NCBI GenBank assembly: GCA_019421975.1
Contig: JAHZEE010000006.1
Span: 5,801 to 15,705 of the forward strand
From: Clostridiales bacterium
GTDB lineage: Bacteria; Bacillota; Clostridia; Oscillospirales; Oscillospiraceae
Length of the DNA: 9,905 nt
Reading direction: 5' to 3'
Shown here: in pieces, positions 1 to 7,619 of the stretch
How positions within the stretch are numbered: position 1 is the first letter of the stretch
How the letters are laid out: every line of letters starts with the position of its first letter
Program-made: the position numbers and the translations under genes
Notes under the pieces: model-generated
What the model saw: the letters and a program-made list of their open reading frames with translations, nothing else
Told to the model about the DNA's origin: nothing
Databases searched by the model: none

Positions 1-200
1 CCCGCAAGCCCGGTGATGGTCTGCATCACCTGTCCCCCTGTGGCCACGGCCGAGACGCCGGCCGCGTCGGAGAACCGCCCCACCATAAACAGGTCGACCG
101 CTCCATAGAGCGCCTGGAACAGATTTGCCAGCAAAAACGGCGCGGCGAACCGCGCAATGGTCCCCCACACATTTCCCTCTGTCAGACGCACACCCGCCAT
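1..200 (-). CDS. MATE-family multidrug/drug:cation antiporter, N-terminal part
   Basis: This is the first 66 residues of a multi-antimicrobial extrusion (MATE) transporter; the rest lies beyond the left edge. Members of this family are about 450 residues long with 12 membrane helices, and export drugs or metabolites in exchange for Na+ or H+. The visible part has the family's N-terminal signature: a short polar lead (LTEGNVWGTI, residues 6-15), then a first helix with FAAPFLLANLFQALYGAVD (18-36) and FMVGRFSD (38-45). The ATG at 200 follows a purine-rich GGGGGAG Shine-Dalgarno a few bases upstream. It starts 56 bp after the permease stop on the same strand with no terminator hairpin visible between, so the two may form an operon. 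The family call is firm; the substrate cannot be told. Confidence 0.88.
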   Translation of the reverse strand, partial: MAGVRLTEGNVWGTIARFAAPFLLANLFQALYGAVDLFMVGRFSDAAGVSAVATGGQVMQTITGLA

Positions 201-256
201 CGCTCCCCCGCCTTCCGCATTTCTGGTCACATCTTATGCGGACAAGCGGGGCGCCA

Positions 257-1726
257 TCACCGCCAGGCCAGGAAAAAAGAGCCGGCGTAGAGCAGCAGCA
301 CCAGGCACACCGCCGCGGCCACAGCCGCCCGCCAGACGCGGTACTGCCGGTCGAGAGGCCGCTGCTGCTCCTCTGTGGGCATGGGAGGCGGCGGCGGAAG
401 GCTGTGGAGGCAGCCTCTTCTGCCCCAGAGGCCGTAGACCCCCAGCCCCAGCAGGCTCCAGACCACGCCGGCCGCAATCCCCGTCCACTCCAGCTGGGTC
501 ATCAGCAGCAGATACAGCGCCGCGCTCACCGGCGCGCCCACCCACAGGCCCGGCGCGCGGTAGGGCCGGGGACGGTCCGGGCAGCGCCGCCGCAGCCCCA
601 TCGCCGCGGCAATGCCCAGGATATAGTAGCTCAGCGTTGCAAACAGGGACACGGAGGCGATGACGGCAATCGATCCCGTCCCCACCAGCAGAAGCATCAG
701 CGCGCCCAGCGCGCAGATGGCCACATAGGGCGTGCGGTAGACGGGATGGACTTTGGCAAATACAGCGGGCAGCACGCCGTCGCGCGCCATGGTGTAGAGG
801 TAGCGCGCAGGCGCCGCCACGCCGGCGTTGAGGGTGGAGAAGTCGCCGCCAAAGGCGATGCCCAGGCACAGCAGCACCAGCGGCACGCCCGTCACGCCGG
901 CCAGCCGCATCCCCTCGGCGTAGGGGGCGGCGGCCTGTGCCAGTGACTGCAGGCCGTACGGCGGCACAATGCTGACCAGCACCCACTGAAACAGGCCGTT
1001 GACTGCAAACACGAGAAAGGGCGCCAAAATCAGCGCCCTGGGCAGGTTGAGCTGTGGATACTCGATCTCCTCCCCCATGGCGCAGCAGGTCTCAAAGCCC
1101 GCAAAGCACCACCAGACCAGCGCCACACAGGGAAAAAACGCCCCCGCCGCCTGGGGGGCGGCGGATGCAAAATACGCGCTCTCAAAGGCGGGCGCCATGG
1201 ACAGCACCCACACCAGGGCCACCCCCCAGAAAAAGAACAGAAATCCGTTCTGCAGCCGGCCGCCCAGTTGGGCGCCGCGCAGCGCCAGCAGCAAAAACAG
1301 CGCCAGCGCCAGGCAGGCCAGCGCGGTGTCGCTCAAGGGCAGGGGCAGGCCTAGCGCCTGCAGCAGTGTGCGCAGGTAGAAGGCAAACGCCAGCGCCTCG
1401 CCGCTGACCACGCAGACCATGGAGAGAATGAAGTCCCAGCCTGCCAGCACGCCGAACGGGCGGCCCAGCCCCCAGGAGGCATACTGATAGGTGCCGCCGG
1501 CGTAGGGAAACATGCCGCCCATCTCGCCATACAGCAGCGCCGGATAGATACTGATGCCGAGGGCCACCAGGGTGGCAAGCAGCACCCAGGGCCCCAGCAC
1601 CCCCACCACATTGGCGCCCGTGGTGAACAGCCCCACGCCGATGACCGTTCCGGCACTGATCGTGATGGTCTCCCGCAGGCCGAGACACCGCTTTAAGGTG
1701 GTTGAAGTTTCTCTGTTGGATCGCAT
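257..1726 (-). CDS. APC-superfamily amino-acid permease
   Basis: This 489-residue integral membrane protein belongs to the amino acid-polyamine-organocation superfamily, which takes up or exchanges amino acids across the cytoplasmic membrane. Visible family marks are the broken first helix with SAGTVIGVGLF (24-34), the helix-6 FAGFE motif (208-212) followed by EE...LNLPRAL (219-232), the loop ARYLYTMARDGVLP...HP.YRTPY (307-334), and RPYRAPG (387-393). Roughly 12 hydrophobic segments are spread over residues 20-435. The C-terminus is unusual: a run of five prolines (444-448) within a polar stretch (436-463) separates the core from one further hydrophobic helix (467-488). The chosen ATG lies 9 nt after an AAAAGGGG Shine-Dalgarno; nearby ATGs at 1733 and 1748 are in other frames. 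The substrate is unknown. It is divergent from the phosphodiesterase gene and probably co-transcribed with the MATE gene. Confidence 0.9.
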   Translation of the reverse strand: MRSNRETSTTLKRCLGLRETITISAGTVIGVGLFTTGANVVGVLGPWVLLATLVALGISIYPALLYGEMGGMFPYAGGTYQYASWGLGRPFGVLAGWDFILSMVCVVSGEALAFAFYLRTLLQALGLPLPLSDTALACLALALFLLLALRGAQLGGRLQNGFLFFFWGVALVWVLSMAPAFESAYFASAAPQAAGAFFPCVALVWWCFAGFETCCAMGEEIEYPQLNLPRALILAPFLVFAVNGLFQWVLVSIVPPYGLQSLAQAAAPYAEGMRLAGVTGVPLVLLCLGIAFGGDFSTLNAGVAAPARYLYTMARDGVLPAVFAKVHPVYRTPYVAICALGALMLLLVGTGSIAVIASVSLFATLSYYILGIAAAMGLRRRCPDRPRPYRAPGLWVGAPVSAALYLLLMTQLEWTGIAAGVVWSLLGLGVYGLWGRRGCLHSLPPPPPMPTEEQQRPLDRQYRVWRAAVAAAVCLVLLLYAGSFFLAWR

Positions 1727-1757
1727 AGGCCATCGCCCCTTTTAACATGGATATCTC

Positions 1758-1786
1758 AGTCTATGCAGGCAGCTGAAAATGGTCAC
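1758..1786 (-). promoter_or_regulatory. weak candidate promoter for the permease gene
   Basis: On the minus strand GTGACC (1781-1786) and TAGACT (1758-1763) are separated by exactly 17 bp. Each hexamer matches the sigma-A consensus at only four of six positions. Position and spacing suit the divergent permease gene, whose start is at 1726. Treat as tentative. Confidence 0.3.
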
Positions 1787-1794
1787 GGCGGCTC

Positions 1795-1823
1795 TTGCAG
1801 CGCCCCGCTGCAGCGCGTATAAT
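1795..1823 (+). promoter_or_regulatory. strong sigma-A promoter of the phosphodiesterase gene
   Basis: TTGCAG (1795-1800) and a perfect TATAAT (1818-1823) are separated by 17 bp. Transcription should start near 1830, giving a leader of about 35 nt that contains the AGGAGG Shine-Dalgarno (1849-1854) before the ATG at 1865. No obvious operator overlaps it, which suggests steady expression. Confidence 0.8.
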
Positions 1824-1864
1824 AGGGGAATAAGCTGAACGCAAGGGCAGGAGGTGAGCACCGC

Positions 1865-3682
1865 ATGCGGCATTGGAGTACCGTCCGCACCATTTTGAAA
1901 TACAGCTGGAAGCCCCTGTTCCAGTTTGAGCTTCTGTACAAGCTGCTGGCCATCGCGGTCTTTGCCCCCCTGCTCTCGGCCATGTTTCAGGGCATTATGT
2001 ATCTGACCGGCTATGCCTATCTGACGGTCGAAAACCTCTCCTCCTTTCTGTCCAACCCCCTCACGCTGGTTCTGATTTTTCTGCTGCTGCTCTGTCTGGC
2101 GGTCTACTCCGTCTTTGACATCGGCGCCGTCCTCTACGCCATCGATCTTGGCTACCGGCAGCAGCGGGCCGGGGTGCAGGATATGCTGGCGGCCGCAGCC
2201 CGGGCCTCGCTCCGGGTCCTGCGACCCAGAAACTGGCTGATCGTGCTGGTGGCGGTACTGCTGCTGCCTCTGCTGAATCTCGGCATTGTCGCCAACTTTG
2301 TCACCACTGTCGCCATCCCGGAGGCGGTGCTCCACGCCCTGCTGGTTCACTGGCCGGTGGCCGTCGCCCTGGCGCTGGCAATCGTTCTGCTCTGCGCGCT
2401 GCTGCTGCGCTGGATGTACGCCTTTCACTACTTTTTGCTGGAGGGCTGTTCGTTCCACACCGCCCTATGGCGCAGCGCCCGTCTGGGCCGCGGGCGCCAT
2501 CTGGGCGACTTCGTGTCTGTCTTTCTGCTGCAGGCCGCCTTCTCGGCGCTGTTTCTGCTGCTCACCCTGCTGCTCATCGCCGTGATCTACCTGATCACCG
2601 CACTTTTTGCCTCGATCACCCTGCTCAACGCCGTCTTGACCTCTGTGGTCTGGGTCACGCTTGGCATCCTGCTGCTGATCTTTGCCGTGCTCTCTGCCCC
2701 CCTCAGCTTCTGCTGCGTCAGCGTGCTGTACTATCTGCACAAGGGACAGGCCCATGAGCCCATCCTCCGGCGGGGACGGACGCCGCCCCGCCGGCCCCGC
2801 CGGCCAAGGCTCTTCCGGGCTGCCGAAATTGCGGTTTTCTGCATCTCGATTGCCTGCTGCTCCGCCTATGTCTACCAGGTGGCCAGCGGCAACGCCAACT
2901 TCCATGTGGAGTATCTGTACACCACGGAGGTCACTGCACACCGCGGCGCATCCGCGCTCTATCCGGAAAACACCATGAGTGCCTTTCGGGGCGCAGTGGA
3001 GCTTGGGGCGGACTGGATCGAGCTGGATGTGCAGCAGACCCGGGACGGCAAAATCATCGTCATGCACGACACCAACCTCGCCCGGACCACCGGGCTGCGG
3101 CAGGACATCTGGCAGACCGACTACGCCCAGATCGCCACGCTGGACGCCGGCAGCTGGTTCTCCCCGGCCTTTGCCGGCGAGCGGGTCCCGCTGCTCTCAG
3201 AGGTGCTGGACTTTGCCAAGGCCCACAAGGTCCGGCTCAACATCGAACTCAAGCCCACCGGGCACGAGACCGACTTCGAGCGGGCCGTGGTCGATCTGGT
3301 GCGGCGGGCGGACTATCTCGACCAGTGTGTCATCACCTCCCAGTCCTATGCGGTGCTGGAGCGCATCAAGGCATATGCCCCCCAGGCGCAGACGGTCTAT
3401 GTGATGAGCGTGGCCTATGGCAACCTTCTGAAGCTGGACGCGGCGGACGCCTTCAGCGTCAAATCCATCAACATCACCTCTGAGATGGTCTCCCAGCTGC
3501 ACAATGCGGGCAAGGAGATCTACGCCTGGACCGTCAACACCCAGAACAACCTGGACAAGATGATCCGGCTGAAGGTGGACAACCTTGTCACCGACAACAT
3601 TGTCCGGGCCAGAGAGCGGATCTATGCCAACAAGACCAGCAGCATCATCCAGGAATATCTGGCCCTGCTCTCAGGGTTCTGA
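1865..3682 (+). CDS. membrane-anchored glycerophosphodiester phosphodiesterase
   Basis: This 605-residue enzyme hydrolyses glycerophosphodiesters (deacylated lipids, possibly teichoic-acid glycerol phosphate) to glycerol 3-phosphate and an alcohol. Residues 1-295 form a multi-span membrane domain of the GPDPase_memb type (hydrophobic segments near 28-48, 66-94, 124-150, 163-190, 217-245, 258-290). A very basic linker follows (302-318, eight Arg), then one more helix (319-340). The GDPD TIM-barrel domain fills 355-590. It shows HRG (359-361), PENT (367-370), IELD (385-388), H401 and IELKP (460-464). The expected catalytic and metal ligands H359, E386, D388, H401 and E461 are all present, so the enzyme looks intact. 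The catalytic domain probably faces outside the cell. The ATG is set by AGGAGG 10 nt upstream. It is monocistronic between its promoter and a strong terminator. Confidence 0.93.
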   Translation: MRHWSTVRTILKYSWKPLFQFELLYKLLAIAVFAPLLSAMFQGIMYLTGYAYLTVENLSSFLSNPLTLVLIFLLLLCLAVYSVFDIGAVLYAIDLGYRQQRAGVQDMLAAAARASLRVLRPRNWLIVLVAVLLLPLLNLGIVANFVTTVAIPEAVLHALLVHWPVAVALALAIVLLCALLLRWMYAFHYFLLEGCSFHTALWRSARLGRGRHLGDFVSVFLLQAAFSALFLLLTLLLIAVIYLITALFASITLLNAVLTSVVWVTLGILLLIFAVLSAPLSFCCVSVLYYLHKGQAHEPILRRGRTPPRRPRRPRLFRAAEIAVFCISIACCSAYVYQVASGNANFHVEYLYTTEVTAHRGASALYPENTMSAFRGAVELGADWIELDVQQTRDGKIIVMHDTNLARTTGLRQDIWQTDYAQIATLDAGSWFSPAFAGERVPLLSEVLDFAKAHKVRLNIELKPTGHETDFERAVVDLVRRADYLDQCVITSQSYAVLERIKAYAPQAQTVYVMSVAYGNLLKLDAADAFSVKSINITSEMVSQLHNAGKEIYAWTVNTQNNLDKMIRLKVDNLVTDNIVRARERIYANKTSSIIQEYLALLSGF

Positions 3683-3686
3683 CAGA

Positions 3687-3728
3687 AAAAAACACCCCCC
3701 GGCGCCGCGGCGCCGGGGGTGTTTTCTG
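3687..3728. terminator. bidirectional rho-independent terminator
   Basis: A very GC-rich inverted repeat is centred on a 14-bp perfect palindrome (3701-3714) and extended by C-run/G-run pairing and ACA/TGT. On the plus strand the stem is followed by GTTTTCTGTTT. On the minus strand it is followed by a T7 tract. It sits between the convergent phosphodiesterase and surface-protein genes and should serve both; the surface-protein stop codon is only two bases beyond it. Confidence 0.92.
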
Positions 3729-3729
3729 T

Positions 3730-6700
3730 TTACTTCAGTTCCAGGTAGACCATCAGCATCTTTGCAACCTCTGCACGGCTCGCAGTCCCCTGCGGGTCGA
3801 GCGTGCTGTTGCCCTTGCCGTTTACAATGCCCTGGCCAACGGCCCAGTTCATCGCGGAGACGGCCCAGTCAGAGACCTGGTCTCCATCGGCAAAGCCGGT
3901 CAGGTTCTCCTCGGTCGTCACCGCGTCCAGACCCTTGTACTGGGCATAGCGGAACAGGATTGCCGCCAGCTGCTCCCGGGTGACCGCCTTGGTGGGGCCG
4001 AAGGTTCCGTCGCCGAAGCCCTCGACAATCTGGTTCTCCGCCGCCCAGGTAACGGCCTCATAGTACCACGCGCCGGACGCCACATCGTCAAAGGCGTCTC
4101 CCTCGACCGCAGGCTGCTGCTCCAGGTTGTAGAGGACCTGGGCGATCATGGCGCGGTTCAGGTTGTCCTCCGGGGCAAAGGCGCTGTCACTGACGCCGTT
4201 CATGATGTCCTGGTCATAGACATACTTGACTGCCTCGTAGTACCAGGCGTTCTCGGCCACATCCCGGAACGGGAGCGCCGCAGCGCCCTCCTCTGCAAAC
4301 AGGACCTCGACCTCCACATTGGAGGCCGGCATGGTGAAGGTGTATTTTCCCTCTCCGGCCTTCTTGACGCTCACCTCGTCGCCATTTGCATCTGTCACAC
4401 TTACCTCGTCCACCACATAGCCCTCATCGGCCGTCGTGGTCACGGTGATGGTGGTACCCTTGGAGGCGCGGGCAGAGTCGGCCTTGGCCTCGCCGCCCTT
4501 GCCGGCCTGGATCTCGACACTGTAGGTGGAGCTGTTGTTGCTGGAGCGTCTGGAGAAGACCGGCGTGGCCGCAATGGCGGTGTCGGTGTAGGCGGTGTCC
4601 AGCGCTGTCAGCAGCGCGTCCGTCAGAGTGCTGTAGGTGCCGTCAATCCCCTCAAACTGCCAGCCGCTGAAGCGCTCTCTGCTGGAAGTGGGCTGGACGG
4701 TCGGCAGTGTCTGGCCCACATGTTCAGCCGTGTAGGTCGCCTCGTTGGCATACTCGCCATAGCTGACCACTGCGCTGCGCGCGTCATTCAGCACGGTGAA
4801 GGTGCTGAAGCCATGGGGATTCGTAAAGGACAGCTGCTTGTTCTGGACGGTCGCCTTGTAGTAGTAGGTGCCGCTCTTGGCCTCGTGCTTCACATACAGG
4901 TTCTGCGCGTCCGCAGTAAAGCTGTCGGGCAGCGTCATGGTGATCTCCACTGTGCCTTCGACTTCCATCTCCCCCTCGTCAAAGACCACTGCATTGGGGG
5001 TATCGCCCTCCAGCGCGACATCCTCTGCCGTTTCCGCCGTGGAGGCAACGGTTCTGTACATGGGGGTGATATCAAAAGTCAGGGCCAGCTGATCCGCCTC
5101 TGTACTGTAGGCCTTCGGCTCAATCTCCAGATAGGTCTGCACATAGACCTTTGTGGCTTGCCCCTCAGTTACGAGGCCTGCATCCTCCAGCTGCTTTGCC
5201 GCCTCGCTTGCCTGCTCGTCTGTCAGCTGGTTGGCAACCGTGTTGGCATAGGTGCCCAGCTCCGGCACCGTAACCGATGCCGCTGCATTGATCACATTTT
5301 CGATCTCATCTTCCGGAATCTCTGCATCCACCAGATCCTCCTTGGTGGGGACATTCGGCTCCTCGACGGTGGGCTCCACCGGCACTTCGGTTACGGTCTT
5401 CTGCGCCACACGGTAGGTATAGCCGCTCTCCGGGCTGATTACGGTTGTATAGCCGTCCTTCAGGCAGGCATCCGGCGGCGCAATCGTGAAGTCACCGCCG
5501 GAGATCTCCACTGTAATCGCCGCGCTATAGCTGGCGTTCGTGCCGAAGATACCGTCAAACTGGCCGCCGGAGACAGTCGTCTTGCCCTGCTCATACGCAT
5601 AGGTAGGGTTGCCGGCAGTGCCCGCCGCCATGGTCGCAACCGCGGCATTTTGCGCCTGGAAGGTGCCGCCTGTAATGGTCAGCTCGTTCCAGTTCAGAAT
5701 GGTGCCCGCATCCGGCACCGTGTTGGAGAAGGTACCGCCATGGATCTCCATGATGCCGTAGTCGTCGTTCTTCAGGGTGTACAGGCCGCCGTTGGCTGTC
5801 ACACCGCTGTTGGAGACGGTACCGCCCGTGATGGTCAGCTTGGCATACACCTCACCGGTGTTCTGGCTGGGGGTATACCAGCCGTTTTCGATGGCGCTGG
5901 AGTTCACGCTGTCACTGACAATTTCACCGCCCTCAATGGTGAGAGTGCCGTGGTTGGTGATGACATAGTAGTCGCTGCTGTCCGCATTGCGGTTCTTGTA
6001 GAGCTTGCCGCTCTCAATGACGGCTGTCGCGCCCGGCTCATTCTGCAGGGCGGATTTCCCCGCGGCGGGGCAGACCACCGCGCCGCCGCCCACGCTGTCA
6101 CGGATGGTCAGGTTCCCCTGATTCAAAATGGCGTGGTTGTCCTGGCTGGTCAGCGTCTTGCCGCCGAGATCCAGGGTCAGCGTCTTGCCTGCGGCAATGG
6201 TGATGCTCCCCTGCACATCCTGCAGCAGGGTCACGGTCTGACCGTTTTGTGCCGCCGCAATGGCCTGGGTCAGGGTTTCGTAGGGTTTGCCGTCCACCGA
6301 CGCCTCAGCCGGCACGGCATAGGCATTGACAAAGTTGCCCTCGTCGTCTGTCTCAATCCAAGCGTCTGTGCCGTCTGCGCTCAAAAGCTTTGTGGTGTCC
6401 GCAATCACGACCTTGTTAGTTGTGGCGCTTGCCTCGTTGCCGTTATAGCTGATAAAACCGTTTGTGGTCTGCGGGGTCATCACCTGGGCCGTGCCCAGCA
6501 GGTTCAGCGTGTTGTTCTCCGGCTGGGGTGCGGAAGTACCGTACATCATCTGGAAATTGGCAATCCGCTCTGTGTTCTCACCGCCAGTCGCGATGACCTT
6601 GGAGTTCTGGTCCACCGTCACCGTGTTGTTGCTTCCGCCCTCAAAGACGAGCGCCGCAAAGGAATTGGAGATACCGTAGGCATGTTTGCAGGTGCCGTTG

Positions 6701-6969
6701 ATGGTGGAATTCACAAACTCCACTGTGTTGTTTGAGCCGGTACTCTCTTCATCGTTGTACTTCAAATAGAGCGCGCACCAGCCGGAGACGGTGCTGTCCT
6801 CCACCAGGATCCGATTGTTGTCGGAAAAACAGATAATGCCATAGTAGTAGTCCGCAGAAATCTGGCTGCCGTTGACAATCTTCAAGGTGCAGTCGGGCAC
6901 CACCATGGTGATGGCCTGGCCATATCCCTTGTTGGTGTCTGCGCTGACATTTGTATGGTCCAGCGTCAC
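3730..6969 (-). CDS. SLH-domain surface protein, main C-terminal part (downstream of a frameshift)
   Basis: This open frame of 1079 codons is the bulk of a cell-surface protein that begins at 7427. Taken alone it would start at a GTG (6969) overlapping the upstream TGA as GTGA, and it lacks a signal peptide. The frame stays open upstream of the GTG and reads DASAAGAEV into it, so it looks like a continuation and not a separate gene. Residues 1-510 hold right-handed beta-helix-like repeats (recurrent LTI.GGT, GTLTIEGGEI, TISGG-like rungs). Within them YETLTQAIAAAQNGQTVTLL (230-249) echoes a segment of the upstream fragment. Residues 525-740 are an acidic Thr/Glu-rich stalk, 741-830 a divergent repeat region, and about 835-890 an InlB B-repeat-like unit ending in YTFTMPASNVEVEVLF. 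Three SLH domains occupy 897-1079 (each with a WYYEAV- or WAVSAM-type motif). SLH domains bind pyruvylated secondary wall polymer. Likely roles are adhesion or wall structure; the ligand is unknown. Confidence 0.85.
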   Translation of the reverse strand: MTLDHTNVSADTNKGYGQAITMVVPDCTLKIVNGSQISADYYYGIICFSDNNRILVEDSTVSGWCALYLKYNDEESTGSNNTVEFVNSTINGTCKHAYGISNSFAALVFEGGSNNTVTVDQNSKVIATGGENTERIANFQMMYGTSAPQPENNTLNLLGTAQVMTPQTTNGFISYNGNEASATTNKVVIADTTKLLSADGTDAWIETDDEGNFVNAYAVPAEASVDGKPYETLTQAIAAAQNGQTVTLLQDVQGSITIAAGKTLTLDLGGKTLTSQDNHAILNQGNLTIRDSVGGGAVVCPAAGKSALQNEPGATAVIESGKLYKNRNADSSDYYVITNHGTLTIEGGEIVSDSVNSSAIENGWYTPSQNTGEVYAKLTITGGTVSNSGVTANGGLYTLKNDDYGIMEIHGGTFSNTVPDAGTILNWNELTITGGTFQAQNAAVATMAAGTAGNPTYAYEQGKTTVSGGQFDGIFGTNASYSAAITVEISGGDFTIAPPDACLKDGYTTVISPESGYTYRVAQKTVTEVPVEPTVEEPNVPTKEDLVDAEIPEDEIENVINAAASVTVPELGTYANTVANQLTDEQASEAAKQLEDAGLVTEGQATKVYVQTYLEIEPKAYSTEADQLALTFDITPMYRTVASTAETAEDVALEGDTPNAVVFDEGEMEVEGTVEITMTLPDSFTADAQNLYVKHEAKSGTYYYKATVQNKQLSFTNPHGFSTFTVLNDARSAVVSYGEYANEATYTAEHVGQTLPTVQPTSSRERFSGWQFEGIDGTYSTLTDALLTALDTAYTDTAIAATPVFSRRSSNNSSTYSVEIQAGKGGEAKADSARASKGTTITVTTTADEGYVVDEVSVTDANGDEVSVKKAGEGKYTFTMPASNVEVEVLFAEEGAAALPFRDVAENAWYYEAVKYVYDQDIMNGVSDSAFAPEDNLNRAMIAQVLYNLEQQPAVEGDAFDDVASGAWYYEAVTWAAENQIVEGFGDGTFGPTKAVTREQLAAILFRYAQYKGLDAVTTEENLTGFADGDQVSDWAVSAMNWAVGQGIVNGKGNSTLDPQGTASRAEVAKMLMVYLELK

Positions 6970-7427
6970 CTCTGCACCGGCAGCAGATGCGTCTGGTTGG
7001 TCCCTGTCTGGACAATCTCGCAGTCCTTCAGCAGTACCTTCGGTGCATTGCTGCCCTGCCCATGCACACCGAAAACTGTAGTCTGGGTGCTGCCCTCTGC
7101 ACGGACAATCTTTAAATTCTCAATGGTCGTGTCGTCATAGACATTGAGCCGCTCCACCCAGAGCGTATGTCCCTGGCCGTCGATCTGGATGGGTTTTTTG
7201 ATCTCCACCAGCGCCGTCTCGGCATCATTCAGAAGCGTCACGGTCTGGTCCTCCCCAGCTGCCTCTACCGCCTCTTCAAAGGTATCATAATGTGTAGTCC
7301 CGATGGCTGCCTCGTGGCTACAGGTTTCCTCCCCTCCGCTTACATCTACAGATGCCGCAATTGCACTCGGCATCATAGTCAGCATCATACACACAGCAAG
7401 TATGAGGCTGAGTGCTTTCTTCTTCAT
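6966..7427 (-). CDS. SLH-domain surface protein, N-terminal fragment with signal peptide
   Basis: These 153 codons are the start of the surface protein encoded at 3730-7427. A clear Sec signal peptide is present: KKK at 2-4, hydrophobic core 5-19, and a likely cut after AIA (22-24). Residues 46-68 (YDTFEEAVEAAGEDQTVTLLND) match in pattern the YETLTQAIAAAQNGQTVTLLQD segment downstream of the break, which supports a single original protein. Residues 75-140 look like the first beta-helix rungs. The true frame is lost just after TGTNQ (141-145); the last eight residues (THLLPVQR) are out-of-frame and end at a TGA. With the frame restored the protein would be about 1,232 residues. The ATG follows an AAAGGGG Shine-Dalgarno. 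As it stands only a short secreted fragment would be made unless frameshifting or reinitiation occurs. Confidence 0.85.
   Translation of the reverse strand: MKKKALSLILAVCMMLTMMPSAIAASVDVSGGEETCSHEAAIGTTHYDTFEEAVEAAGEDQTVTLLNDAETALVEIKKPIQIDGQGHTLWVERLNVYDDTTIENLKIVRAEGSTQTTVFGVHGQGSNAPKVLLKDCEIVQTGTNQTHLLPVQR
6994..7001 (-). other. frameshift site in the surface-protein gene, at a doubled tetranucleotide
   Basis: On the minus strand the sequence is GGG ACCA ACCA GACGCA. Reading passes from the signal-peptide frame to the SLH frame around here and requires one extra base (mod 3). A third ACCA copy would give TGTNQPDASAAGAEV with no stop and would restore the frame; so would any single-base insertion. 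No classic -1 slippery heptamer is visible. Sequencing error, fixed mutation and strand slippage are all possible. Confidence 0.7.
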
Positions 7428-7473
7428 TAAGACTACCCCTTTCTACTGTTTTTTTGGTTTTCGTGGCGATACC

Positions 7474-7502
7474 ATTTTAAAACAGCTGCAACAAAATTGC
7501 AA
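7474..7502 (-). promoter_or_regulatory. promoter of the surface-protein gene
   Basis: On the minus strand TTGCAA (7497-7502) and TAAAAT (7474-7479) lie 17 bp apart. Transcription should start near 7467, giving a leader of about 40 nt before the ATG at 7427. The -35 element is embedded in a pair of direct repeats, listed separately. Confidence 0.72.
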
Positions 7503-7504
7503 CA
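7487..7504. repeat. two 7-bp direct repeats with 11-bp period over the -35 box
   Basis: TGCAACA occurs at 7487-7493 and again at 7498-7504, one helical turn apart. Read on the minus strand the unit is TGTTGCA. This geometry is like the binding sites of OmpR/PhoB-type response regulators, which use short direct repeats at 11-bp spacing. The second copy covers the -35 hexamer of the surface-protein promoter. The regulator is not identified. Confidence 0.5.
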
Positions 7505-7555
7505 TATTTTCTCATCCGCGTGGATCTGCATTTGTCCCAATTCGGGAAAAAACAC

Positions 7556-7584
7556 TTGCCTCTGCCCCTTTTTTTCGCTATGCT
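7556..7584 (+). promoter_or_regulatory. probable promoter of the small membrane-protein gene
   Basis: TTGCCT (7556-7561) and TATGCT (7579-7584) are spaced by 17 bp, the spacer containing a T-run. Transcription would start near 7591, about 30 nt before the ATG at 7620, which has an AAAGGGGG Shine-Dalgarno. It is divergent from the surface-protein promoter. Confidence 0.55.
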
Positions 7585-7619
7585 ATGGATATCATAGATT
7601 CTGAAAGGGGGCCTGCGAG

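Noticed and set aside
234..986. Open frames on both strands overlapping the permease gene (for example 125-946 plus, 234-986 minus)
   Set aside because: The products are Ala/Arg/Gly/Pro-rich, as expected of off-frame GC-rich DNA; the permease frame carries all family motifs.
1742..2458. A 238-codon minus-strand open frame opposite the phosphodiesterase membrane domain
   Set aside because: The product is a low-complexity Gln/Asp/Arg-rich sequence, and the plus strand has an intact membrane domain, promoter and Shine-Dalgarno.
4720..6735. A 671-codon plus-strand open frame antisense to the surface-protein gene
   Set aside because: It lies wholly within the coding frame of a protein with clear SLH and beta-helix domains, has no recognisable domain or convincing ribosome site, and reflects GC-rich codon bias.
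6980..7010. Programmed -1 ribosomal frameshifting in the surface-protein gene
   Set aside because: No X-XXY-YYZ slippery heptamer is present near the break and no obvious downstream stimulator was seen; mutation, slippage or sequencing error is simpler.
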